Assembly (NCBI GenBank): GCA_013398295.1
Contig: VZSF01003264.1
Location: 113,093 to 177,092, forward strand
Direction of reading: 5' to 3'
From: Chionis minor
Taxonomy: Eukaryota > Chordata > Aves > Charadriiformes > Chionididae
Length of the DNA: 64,000 bases
Position numbers and translations under genes: made by a program. Positions 35,601 through 45,300 of the stretch are shown here, one piece after another. Numbering within the stretch: position 1 is the first letter of the stretch; each line of letters starts with the position of its first letter. The notes beneath the pieces are model-generated. The model was not told the DNA's origin and did no database searches. It was given only the letters and a program-made list of their open reading frames with translations.

Positions 35601-38600
35601 CCCCCGGGACACCCCCCTGCTCTCCCTGCATCTCCCTGGGTTTTAAGCAGAGACCTGTGTCTGTTGCCGCATCCTCCAGCTCCACTCAGGTGGCTTCACC
35701 CTGAGCTCAGGGGTGCCTGGCACTGCTACGGGATGCTGGCTGCCGGCGTGACTTCAGTCGCTGTTGTCATTTTTGGGTGGATATTTGGATTTTTCTGCAG
35801 AACGCCAAACTTCAGATATTGCCCCAAACTATTCAGTTGGTCTGCAGCTGCCCTGCGCTGAGGAAGCTGAAGCCGCTGCCTAAGCTGACCGCAGAGCACA
35901 AAGGCAAGAAACGGTGCAAATCCAGCCCTTGAAAGGCATTTTGGAGGTTAAAAGGGAATAGAGGAAGCGGAGATTTGCTTGCGTGGCCGGGATCAGTGGG
36001 AGGTCCTGGTACCCGTCAGGCTCTGCCCTGCGCATCCCTGTCCCTCTGGCCACCGGTGCGGGGACCGAGAGGAGCTCGCTCAGACCCTGCTTTCCTCTTC
36101 TCTCCCCAAAGGTGTGACCGTGACAGTGGCGCCCGACGTGCCCCTCTTCCTCTCGCTGGAAAGCAACCGGCACTTCTGCCTGGAATCGCCGGCGGGGAGA
36201 GCCGCGGTGCCGCTGGGCTACCTCCTCTGCGTCAGCCCGGACGTCGCGGCCGCCCAGCGGCACGTGGGCAGCCAGCTGGCGGGGCAGGCGCGGGCGATGC
36301 CTGACACGGCGCTCCTGGGGTGAGACGCTCCTTCCCTGCCGCCCGCGGGGCTGCTTTCCGAGCCCTCATCCCGGTTGCCGCCCCGAGCATCTCCTGCCTA
36401 CTTGGGGTGCAAACCCGCCCGGCTCTTTCCACCCCACAGGTCTCCGGTCTGGTGGTACCGTGGCCCAGAGGGTTCGGCTGCCAAAATAAAACGAGGTTTG
36501 AGGTCACTGGCCAAGAGACTGAAGCGGCATCGCCTTCAGGAGGGGGTCCTGGCCCTGGGGGAGCGCTGCACCGCCGTCCTCGCCGCTGCGGTACGTCCCG
36601 TCCCGTCCCGCCGGCCCCGGGTTGGAGAGGTGGGGAGCTGCCATCGGCGCCGCCAAATCCCCACGTGTAAAACCCAAATGTGCCCGTGCTGGGGGCGGGG
36701 GGCTGTGATCCCTCCCTGAGAAGGGGTGCCCAGTTTGGGGGTTCGCCCCACGCGGGCGGTGACGCTGAGCCGTGGCTGTGCCGCTCCTACCCATCACCTT
36801 CTTCTGCCCGTCCCTCCCCGCAGGACCACATGCCCTCGGAGCGGAGGAGGAGGCAGGACACGACCCGCGCCTGGGACCCGTCCCTGGTCGCACCGCTGCG
36901 GCTCTCCGTCACGCTCTCGCCCTACACCAGCATCGCCTCCCCGCTCTTCCTGCGCTCGCTGCGGGACGGCGAGGCGGCCGGCTACTGGCTGAGCCTGCAG
37001 CCCCCGGTACGAGACCCTCTTCCACCCCTGGAATCTGCTGCTCCACCTAAAAATCAAAATTCAAGCTGAATAAATACCCGCCGGGGGGGACCACCCAATC
37101 CTCCTGCGTTGGGAGTGAACCCTGTGGGTGCAAGGCAATAGCCGGGGGAGCCGCTTTTCTCCTGGTTTGGAAGGAAGCAGCTTTCACATTTCCAAAAGAC
37201 ATTTTTGAAAGTTGCAAGCGTGGGGAAAATCCCCCCAATTGGCTTTTTCGCAGTCGTTTCAATGATATGCTGCTTTGCCAGCACCTCAGGGCTTTTTTGG
37301 GGGGGGGGTTGAGAGAGGGTTTACACGTTTACGCTTTGCGCTGCGATGGTGCAAATTGTGGTGGGGGGGACGAGGGGGGCGCAGGCATCCTCCAGGTCGC
37401 GCCGTGGCGCGTCCGGTGTGTCCGACAGAGGTTTTCCCGCTGTGCCGCAGGTCCCGCTGCTGACCACCTGGAAGGGCCGGCTCTGCGCCCGCCTGAACGT
37501 CACCAGCGAGGCGGCACGCGGCTGGTACCTGGCACGTGCCCGGCGCCTGCGGCAGGCGCTGGGGGCCGCGTACATGGTCTTCGAGGGCGCCGGGGGAGAC
37601 GCCTTCCCGCAGCAAGCTGTCCCTCCCCCCGCCGAGCTGGCGGGAGACCGATACACCGGGGCGCTGGCAGCGGCACTGGTGACACTGGGAAATGCCACCG
37701 TCATCAGCGCCGGTGCCAGGTGGGTACCGAGGAGAAGGCGCTTTGCCGGAGCCGATGGCGGGGTGAGGAGACCCCGCTCAGGGAGCAGCGGGAGGTGGTC
37801 TGGGGCAACGCGGAAGGAGGGGTCGTATCTCCTCTTCCTCTCTCAGAGCATTTTAATTAATTTTTTTTAATGTCTCAGGGCATAAAAATGCTTAAATGCA
37901 TTAATGCTAGATACTATAAAAATGCATCTTGTCATTTGTGGCCATGGAAGCTTGGGGTCGCTGCCCCTTCTGCAGGAGGGAGAGGGGGAACCCTGCAGTC
38001 TTGGCCAGATCCCTGTGTCGGCAGTTGCTCGTGGTGTCAAACAACTGTGGTTTTCTGACTCTTCATGCTTGCACAGCCCGCAGCAGGGTTAATTTATTAA
38101 TTAGCAGTTGCAACATGCCTCAAAACCCTTTGGTTAAAGGCACCAAAAACTATTACTTTTCTTTTTTCCTATTATTTTTATGCTTGACAGATGTAAGGGG
38201 ATATGCAGGCTGTTTGCAAAATAACTTATTTCATATTGTGGATGAGGCGTTGATGGTAAACTGCACGAGAAGGCAACTTTAAAATAGTTCACTTTCCAAG
38301 AAAAAGCAACGTTTCACATGCCGAGGTGGTGACAGGCCCTTACTCAGTGGTTGGAGAAACCCATATCTGATCGCAGCGACCCCCAGGACAGCCAGGCATC
38401 GGAGCGTTTTGGCTCCTGAGCCACCTAAAAACAGCAGGTTTGTGCTTGTTTCCCCAGATCCAGCCATCTCCCGCTCTTCGTCCAGATGAGCGCGCTGCAC
38501 TCCGACTGGAGCCACGCCGGGCTCAAGGGGGTTATTCCCTCCGTGCTGCACTACAGCCTCCTGGGCTACAACTTCTTCATCCCCGACGCAGTGGGTAATA

Positions 38601-41600
38601 ACTTCTTTTCTGCTTTTTCCACTATTTCTGGCTTTTCCGCAGCTTTCTGCAGCAGTTGTTCAGGTGAGAGGAGCACGGGAGGTACGTGTGCACCATCTTA
38701 GGTGTGCACACACGTGAAGGCGTGAAGGACTTTATTCCTGGTGCCCAACTTTCTGCCATGTCAACTCGATCGGGTTGAATATTACTAGGGAATCAGCTCG
38801 CTGGTGTTTCCCGGGGGAACTAGAATCCCCTCCCACTCCGTGTTTCTGATGAATTAGTCAGCAATATTCTGCTTCCCCACCGCTTTTCACTATGAATTTG
38901 AAGGGATCCAAATTACAGGGGTATTTTCCCCGTGATGCTTCATCTTTGCACATCAAAGTGGCAGGAAAGTCCAGCATTTCCCCAGCGCTCTTCTTTGCAG
39001 GAGAGAAATCCCTCTTTAAAATGTTCTGTTAAAATTTAGGAACTCCTGAAACACCATTCCCAGCATGCCTGATCCTAAAAAGGCTGGAGATGGACGGATG
39101 TCTGATTGACATCTGCTGGTGGTGCTCGCGGCAGGAACACATGGGTGGGGAGAACTCATGGGGCAGCATGTCGTGCCCGCGTGGCGAGCGGGTCCTTTGG
39201 GGCTCATCCTGTGACGAGACGCCCCCGAGCAGCTCACTCAGCTCCTTCTCGCCCGCAGGAGGGAGCCTGGGCAGCGACACCCCGGGGGACCCCGAGCTGT
39301 ACGTGCGCTGGCTGCAGATCGTGACCTTCCTCCCCGTGATGGCCTTCGGCACGCCGCCCTGGCTCTGCTGCGACGCCTGGGTACGTACCCCCTGCCCGCA
39401 GAGCGGGACACGGTGTCCCTTATGTGACAAACACCCCCAAAAGCCATGAGGGTCCCTGCTGGGGAAAGCTCAGGCTAAAAACCACTGTCCTGTTCTCGCT
39501 GCCCCCAAACCCCTGCGGCCAGACCGCTGCCGGCTCTCAGCTGTTTCTGCTGCAAAATTAACATGAGTTTTTGCGGCTTTGCCCCTGGTGGCTACGTGCA
39601 ACCACAGGGCCCGTATCTGCAACGCCTGCAGAAATGGCAGCAAATGCCACGTGTCTCCCTCCCTCCCTCCCTCTTGCTGCCAGAGTTGTTTAATTATAGT
39701 TTGACCAAACAGTTAATATCTACAGTAGGGTGAAGCCCCAGATTCACACTCAAGACCTTTTTAAACAGTTGGAGGCATTTTCCCAGGGATGTCACATTTC
39801 AGGCAATAAAAAGGGAGGGCAATTCTTAAAATTGGGGGCACAGGGGGAAATGTCATTACATCTCTCTGCCAGCAGCAGAGGTGTTCATTGCTTTGGCTCA
39901 AGACATTAGCACCCCAGATGGTGTCACCTGCCAGCCACGTCCCGGCTTTCATATCTAAATGGGAACAAATCCGCTGTATCAATCCCCTGTTTGCACCTTG
40001 TTGGCTGCCATAACCTGACCATGACATTGCAATTTGGTGATCTCTCTTCCCAAGGGAATATGGGTTTGGTGTTCTTTTTTTCCTGCTTGCTTTGCTGTTT
40101 ATTGGGTGAAGGACTTGTTTTGGGTTTCTTTCCCTTCCACGCCTGCAGGTCCTGAATCTTACCCGGCAATGCATAGAGAGGCACCGGGACTTCGTTGTGC
40201 CACTCATCGTCAAATACAGCGAGGAATGGCTTCGTTTGGGGCACCCCATCTTCCGGCCTGCGTGGTGGCTCAGTCCCACAGACCCAACCGCTTTTACCAT
40301 AGAGGATGAATTTCTCATCGGAGACGAGGTAGGAAATGCAGAGCTGGATTCCCTCAAAGGGTGACTGGGGGCAAGGAGGTGCCCCCTGGGCTCAGCCACC
40401 CACCTCTGCGTCCCACCTGAATGCAGAGTTCAAAGGTGCTTGACAGCAAAGGGCAGATGGAGCCTGTTGGCTCCTTCAAGTTTGCAATTTATTCAAAATG
40501 AAGAGGCAAAAAGCCTTTTTTTCCTTACTTGTTTTTAGTATCGGGGTATTTTTCAGTCCTTTCTGCCAGAAAACACCTCCTGATGGTCAGCATTGCTCAT
40601 TTTTCATCCTCTTTTGGGGGTGTTAATCCCATTACTTGGAGCTATAGCCTGACTCTCAGCCGAGGTTGCTCACCCGGATCAGCCCAGGAGCAGCCCAGCG
40701 TGCAGCCCCCCCCTCCTCTCAGGGAGCTCCTCCAGCCACTTTTTGGGGTTTTTCAATCCTAATCAAATGCAACCCGGAACAGATGGGAAGCACTGAAGAG
40801 CTCGGACCCCAGAGCCCAAAATCAGGCTCACATGAATGTCCTGGTTGAGCTCGCCCATCCACAAATTGCTTGGGGGATTTATTATTAACTCAAATCTGCA
40901 TTTTACCCCACTGGCAGCTATAGTCAGGACTTATTCAGCCCACAGGAGTGTTCCGAATGGAGCCCATCAAATTTAAAAAGCCACTGCAAGTCAGGTGAAT
41001 GTCACCAGCACATCTGTGGCATGTTTAAGATGGATGGATGTGTTTATCCATTTTTTTCCTAGTAGAAACTTAAACATGGCCGGCATTCGTTTCCCTGCAG
41101 TTTTCTGTGTTCCCCCGCTTGGCCGGATTTCAGTGGTTTCATGCTGTAAATGCTTGTTGTGTCGGGTGGTTTGTGCTTTGGTTGTGCCCTGTGCAGGGGG
41201 GGTCTCTCCTGCCGCCCTCCCTGCACGTGCGTGTCCCCCTCCCGTCCCAGCCTGGGAAGGGTTCGCTTCGTTAGCAGGGGGATGGCGTGGCATGTCGTGG
41301 GGCTTACGGCGGCTTTGAGTCAGAAAGGTCTGGGAAAGGCGATCTAGGTCTTCTGAAAAAGCAGAATTTTCTTAAAGAAAACTGTACCTCGTCCTCCCGT
41401 CTTTGTAAGGAGAGTTTTCACTTTGTGCGGTGGCATCACTTTAGCTTTGTCCCTCCTGCTCTGCCTGGGTGCAGGGCCGCAGCGGCACAAGATTTCCGCG
41501 GTTCCTACAGGGTTGCTTTGTTGTTTGGTTTGGTTTTTTCATTAAAAGCGTAATCCTCTGTTCATACTATTGCATTCACTTTGCAGCGACGTGTTGGTTT

Positions 41601-44600
41601 ATCTTTACATGGGGATGCTGCCTAATAATGAGGAAAGTGTCTCCCTAAAAAATACCCAAAACCCAAACCCCAGCTGCAGCAGGAGTTTATTTCTTGTTCG
41701 GATAGAAAAGCACCCTGTGCTGCAGTTATCTGCCCAGGCTCTGCTTGCAACCCCTAAGAGCTACTGCAATGCCTGGCTGCCAGCCTTGAGTTTCCTACCA
41801 CAAATTCTGCCGTTTCAGTTTATAGGTTGGTTTGGTTTTTGTTTCTTGGAGGAAACTTTCACCGCACAAGATTGCTAAAATGTCTTTCTGCAGCTTAAAA
41901 GGTTACGAGCTCAAATAATCAGGTGTGATGTGTTTGAAATACAAATCCTTGGCACCAGTGAATCCCAGCACGGCGCTGCGGAAGCGCAGAGGCTGGAGGG
42001 AGCCAGGGGGTTTCCCCCGTCCCGAGGCGCTGCAGAGCCCGCGCTCCGGCCGGAATGCTGGTAACTGGGTATTGCTGCGAGCAAGCCGAAACTTAATTCT
42101 TTCCCCCCCAAATCACTCAATTGAATCGGCCAAGGCAGAAATGCAGTCTGCGTTAGTGAGGCCAGATTCCCAGTAAAATACTGCAAACTCAGAGCGAAAA
42201 AAAGGTCAGAGCAGGTTCAGCCCCATCTCCCAGGAGGTGTGAAGTCATGGCTTGGCTGAGAGCTCCTAAAATTCAGCAAAACGTGGTGTCTGCTCCATTA
42301 ACTTGTCAGGGCTAAGCATTTCTGATAAAGCATGATGTGAGGCTGGCAAAAAGCTTGCCTGATTTTGGCTTTTTTTTCCTCTTCCCCTCCTGCCTCCCCA
42401 GAGAACCTCTGCTTGCGGCAGGAGAGCCCAGACAGGGGAAGGTTTGACTTCCAAGCTGGAAGAACAGAAATGCACTCCAAAAATGGCTTTTGTGCAATGT
42501 GGAGTGTCATCAATGATAAATTACTGGAGAACACCCAGAGTGATTGTGCCCCAGTACGGTCGGCGGCAAGAACAAGCGTTAGGGCTCACCCAGCCTGTTG
42601 AACCCAGTGCCTGGTGAAGGCGGCTTTGTGCCACTGCTGAAGTCCCTCCGCTCTGGAGTGACGCTCCAAGCTTTTTTTGGGAGGTAGCTCTGGGCTGGGA
42701 GGACAGCCCCGCTTTGAAATGTGATTTTCAGGCTGTGATTTGTATACTCATTACTTCCGGATCTCTGGGCAGCGTACATTCAACCCAAATCCGGCCGGAC
42801 GATGCATCCGTCCAATTAGCAAGAGTAATTTTAATCAGTTTTCAGTTCAGTTTTCCGTAATTGTAATCAGGAATCAGTTCCGGGTCAGAGCTGTGCTGGC
42901 TGCCAGGGGAAGCCAGCGCCTCTCCGCTCCCTGCGGGCAGCCGGGGCGGCACAACTCGGCGTTGAGCCGTGGTGGTGTGGGGCTGCAGCGGCCGGGCAGT
43001 TTCCCAGCCTCTGCGAGAGGTCTCGGAGCCGGGTTTGACACCGCAGAGCCGCGCTCCCGCAGCACTCGCCAGCAAATTCCCGCCCTCAGGAAGGGGAACT
43101 GGAGCTGCGCGCTGTGGCATGTTCCCAGCAGAGCACGCTCACACAGCACAGCGAGGGGACAAGTCGCAGCCCTTCAGCAGAGCGCGCTGGCACGTGCTGC
43201 CTTGTGGCTGCGACGCAGGGTGGCTGCCGGTCCCCGCCGTCGGCCCGGCGAAGGCGGGTGCTGCAGGAGGCAGGAAGCCCGGTCCTGTGCCAGATGTATC
43301 CGTAAAGGGCAGGAGGGTCTGCGAGTGTCCCCCGGATTGTGCCAGACACCACCTTGTCCCCCTGGGACAGCGCTGCCAGGCGGCCCGGGGAGCGTCGCTC
43401 AGGGATGCCAGGATGACTCCCAAGCACTTGCCCTTTGCTGTTGACCAGGAGCTCCAAAAAATGAGGTCTGGGAGTGACTGATCCATAAATTTCACACTCT
43501 GTTTTCATTATTTAGCCTTTTTTTTTTTTCACTCTAATGGCCTTTATCTAATAGACTTATCTCTTTTCCTATCATCTCCTCTTTCTTCACCATCATGTGA
43601 ACCAAATACAAATCAAAGCCTCAGTGTTCAAGCAGATTTAAATTTAAGCCAAAGCAGCTGGTTTTGTGGTCGGGGATTTTTGTTTTTTTAGTTTTTTTCT
43701 TTTCAGCAAAGGTTTGCTTTTCTTGTAAAACTCTTAATTTAGGTCTCTGGAAACCTCTTTCATTTTCTGAAGTTAAATAATTCATTAGGAACAAATAGTC
43801 TCAGAATACTGGAAAATGCTTTTTCTTTTTCAGTAGGGGTAGAAAAGACCTCAGGGATCCCTCTCCTCACACCACCATCACCAGCTGGAGGACTTCAGTA
43901 ATGTAAAAGGCTTATTTTCCCTTAAACCAAGAAAAAAACCCTCTTTCTAACACTCTCTGGAGACTGGATTACCTTGTCTGAGTCACTAGGGAGGAGGGAG
44001 CAGAACACACTTCTCCGTATGCCTCATGTCCGAATGGGGCTCACTGATTCGTGACCCAAGAGCAAATGTTTTTATGCTTTTATTTGCATATGCCTTTTTT
44101 TAAATGCAGTTACCCACATGCCAAGGCCGCTGGCTGAGATTTTCATGAACGTTTGAGGGCACTGGGCAGCTAAATCCCTCGCATCTCCAAAGGAGTCTTG
44201 AGTGCTCAGAATGATAAATGTATGTTGTTTGAGATTGTATAGGTCATGTTCTGTATTCTGAACAAGAGCTTTTCGGCGGGTTTATGTAACGTGCAACACT
44301 TAATCCCTTTGAGAGGCTGAAACACAGCCCTTTCTCCTCATGCAGGAGAGGGAAGGGAGGGCTGGGTCCCCTGAGGAGCTGATCACTGCAGAGGGCTTTT
44401 GAAGCCTCCTCTTTAGCAGCCTGGAGCTAAAGCTCTTCTCCCTTTCCTCTAATGAGTTCATTTCTAATTGAAATACAAGTTTCTGCTTGGTTTTATACCA
44501 GATTACATTGGACTTCATTGATTAAGTCATGTCAAAGGCTCTGCGTAAACCAGATCCTCCTAAGCGTGGGGTCATGGGAGGAAAGAGGAATTCCCAACTC

Positions 44601-45300
44601 CGCCACAAATCCCCTCTGCGGCACCGGGATCTCTCACCCCGACCCGGTGACACCGGTTCCCATCGCAATCCTGTAAAGCCTCCCCGGAATCTGCTCCGGG
44701 AGAGCTGGAACCCACCCGCAGCACCCGGGAGCTGCCGGCATCCACCCCGTCCCGCTCAGCCGGGAAGAGGGAGCTTTGTCTTGTAGGAAACACGGATTTC
44801 TGATTTTAGGGTTTTTTTTTCAGTTCAAGTCTTCCAAAATATGAGTTAGTTAGACTCTAGGGGCTACTGCAGGCAGGAATGATCCTAATCCCGGTCAAAT
44901 CAAGGCCGTGGCATCATCTTTTCTCACTGCAATTCAGGAAATCTTGTCTTACCAGCTTTGGCCTCTGCTGCTTGCGCAGATGGATGCTCCTGCGACAGAA
45001 CTTCCTGAGCGTGGTGGTTGCTCGCTTCTCCCTCCAGCCTCGTGGTTTGCGCAGGGCAGCCAGCGGTACCTCCTGCCTCTGCTAAATCTCTCTTTCTTTC
45101 TCTTCCCCCGCCCCCCCCCACTGCAGGTCCTGGTTGCCCCAATAACAGAAAAAGGGCAAACGTGGAGAGATATCTACCTGCCTGGAGAAGGGCACCTGTG
45201 GATGGACACCAACACCGCCCACGTGTTTGACGGAGGCACCATCCTCAGGAATTACTCTGCCAGCCTTGCAGAGGTGCCTGTTTTTGTAAAAACCTCCTAA
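32210..45300 (+). CDS. MYORG-like GH31 family type II membrane protein (probable pseudo-glycosidase), ten coding exons
   Basis: Ten exons (32210-32668, 35159-35330, 36112-36319, 36440-36590, 36824-37006, 37451-37719, 38458-38594, 39259-39380, 40149-40328, 45127-45300) join in frame with GT-AG sites to give 684 residues, or 663 from the in-frame ATG at 32273; human MYORG is about 714. Residue numbers here count from 32273. A short N-terminus leads into a signal anchor (7-27), then a luminal GH31 region: WYGGA and FVTGD (exon 2), PAWWLSP and FLIGDE (exon 9), VLVAPI and DIYLPG (exon 10). Sequons at N139, N386, N451, N549 and N648 fit a luminal protein. Expected active-site motifs are altered: EIDD is LALGE (296-300), WVHPF is TLSPY (339-343), KFDAGE is VFEGAG (413-418), and DRDS falls on SALH (471-474). 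I infer a folded but catalytically inactive paralog. Human MYORG has one coding exon, so this is not a recent retrocopy of it. 32210 is the first ATG in a good Kozak context (GCCATG). Confidence 0.9.
32669..35158 (+). other. Intron 1 of the GH31-like gene, with assembly gap
   Basis: No coding signal. It contains a 15-base N gap at 34568-34582 immediately followed by a G15 run (34583-34597), a T13 tract near 33100, and a C-rich stretch near 33730. Confidence 0.7.
34568..34597. repeat. Assembly gap plus G15 homopolymer
   Basis: Fifteen Ns abut fifteen consecutive G residues. The true length of the G tract is unknown, and G-rich tracts of this kind are poorly sequenced. It is intronic, so the GH31-like reading frame is unaffected. 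Confidence 0.95.
35159..35330 (+). CDS. GH31-like gene, coding exon 2
   Basis: 172 bp between GGCTGCAG and GTAACG. It encodes NCFSMANVSWYGGASVRAQR and continues to LERYFLGST. WYGG, the Trp-Pro pair and FVTGD match the MYORG N-terminal beta-sandwich domain. Contains sequon NVS. Confidence 0.93.
36112..36319 (+). CDS. GH31-like gene, coding exon 3
   Basis: 208 bp between CCCCAAAG and GTGAGA, phase 1 to 2. It includes DVPLFLSLES and PLGYLLCVSPDV, which match the SVPFHLGW and SYRVCVGSDV segments of MYORG before the barrel domain. Confidence 0.88.
36440..36590 (+). CDS. GH31-like gene, coding exon 4 (barrel start, EIDD motif lost)
   Basis: 151 bp between CCCCACAG and GTACGT. SPVWWYRGPEG corresponds to the start of the catalytic barrel (PIWSTWALYG). 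The following helix is preserved in pattern, but the EIDD segment that lines the pocket in MYORG reads LALGE. Confidence 0.85.
36824..37006 (+). CDS. GH31-like gene, coding exon 5 (HPF motif lost)
   Basis: 183 bp between CCCCGCAG and GTACGA, 61 whole codons. PLRLSVTLSPYTSIASP aligns with the FRVTLWVHPFVNYNS strand of MYORG, with the His and Phe of HPF replaced. Confidence 0.85.
37451..37719 (+). CDS. GH31-like gene, coding exon 6 (nucleophile region)
   Basis: 269 bp between TGCCGCAG and GTGGGT. LNVTSEAARGWYLARARRLR aligns with the LDFTHPKARDWF helix. The next strand reads YMVFEGAGGDAFP where MYORG has SFKFDAGEVSYLP. The codon at the nucleophile position is GAG (37583-37585) and the DAGE pattern is absent. 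Confidence 0.9.
37720..38457 (+). other. Intron 6 of the GH31-like gene
   Basis: 738 bases, AT-rich in its 3' half, no coding signal seen. Confidence 0.7.
38458..38594 (+). CDS. GH31-like gene, coding exon 7 (acid/base region)
   Basis: 137 bp between TCCCCAG and GTAATA. LKGVIPSVLHYSLLGYNFFI matches [20 protein letters not shown] of MYORG. The upstream acid/base segment DRDS falls on SALH (38489-38500), and the only nearby Asp (D476) is displaced. Confidence 0.9.
38595..39258 (+). other. Intron 7 of the GH31-like gene
   Basis: 664 bases without coding signal. Confidence 0.7.
39259..39380 (+). CDS. GH31-like gene, coding exon 8
   Basis: 122 bp between GCCCGCAG and GTACGT. DPELYVRWLQIVTFLPVMAF and the following GTPPW match the ELYIRWLEVAAFMPAMQF and IPPW motifs of MYORG, which are among the best conserved in the gene. 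Confidence 0.93.
39381..40148 (+). other. Intron 8 of the GH31-like gene
   Basis: 768 bases with no coding signal and a short CCTC tandem near 39657. Confidence 0.7.
40149..40328 (+). CDS. GH31-like gene, coding exon 9
   Basis: 180 bp between GCCTGCAG and GTAGGA, 60 whole codons. GHPIFRPAWWLSPTDPTAFT and EDEFLIGDE match the post-barrel region of GH31 proteins (PIVRPLWW, FLIGD). Contains sequon NLT. Confidence 0.95.
40329..45126 (+). other. Intron 9 of the GH31-like gene (4.8 kb)
   Basis: By far the longest intron of the gene. It holds a CpG-rich patch near 42900-43400 with overlapping ORFs on both strands, and AT-rich sequence around 43500-44300. No exon or recognisable element was identified in it. 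Confidence 0.65.
45127..45300 (+). CDS. GH31-like gene, terminal coding exon
   Basis: 174 bp after CCACTGCAG. It starts VLVAPITEKGQTWRDIYLPG, the C-terminal beta-sandwich motif shared by GH31 proteins, contains sequon NYS, and ends VPVFVKTS then TAA at 45298-45300. Confidence 0.95.
   Translation, partial: VLVAPITEKGQTWRDIYLPGEGHLWMDTNTAHVFDGGTILRNYSASLAEVPVFVKTS

Noticed and set aside
42740..43508. Overlapping ORFs on both strands in intron 9 of the GH31-like gene
   Set aside because: Confined to a CpG-rich patch, no domain, and mutually overlapping frames. Reported only as a composition feature.
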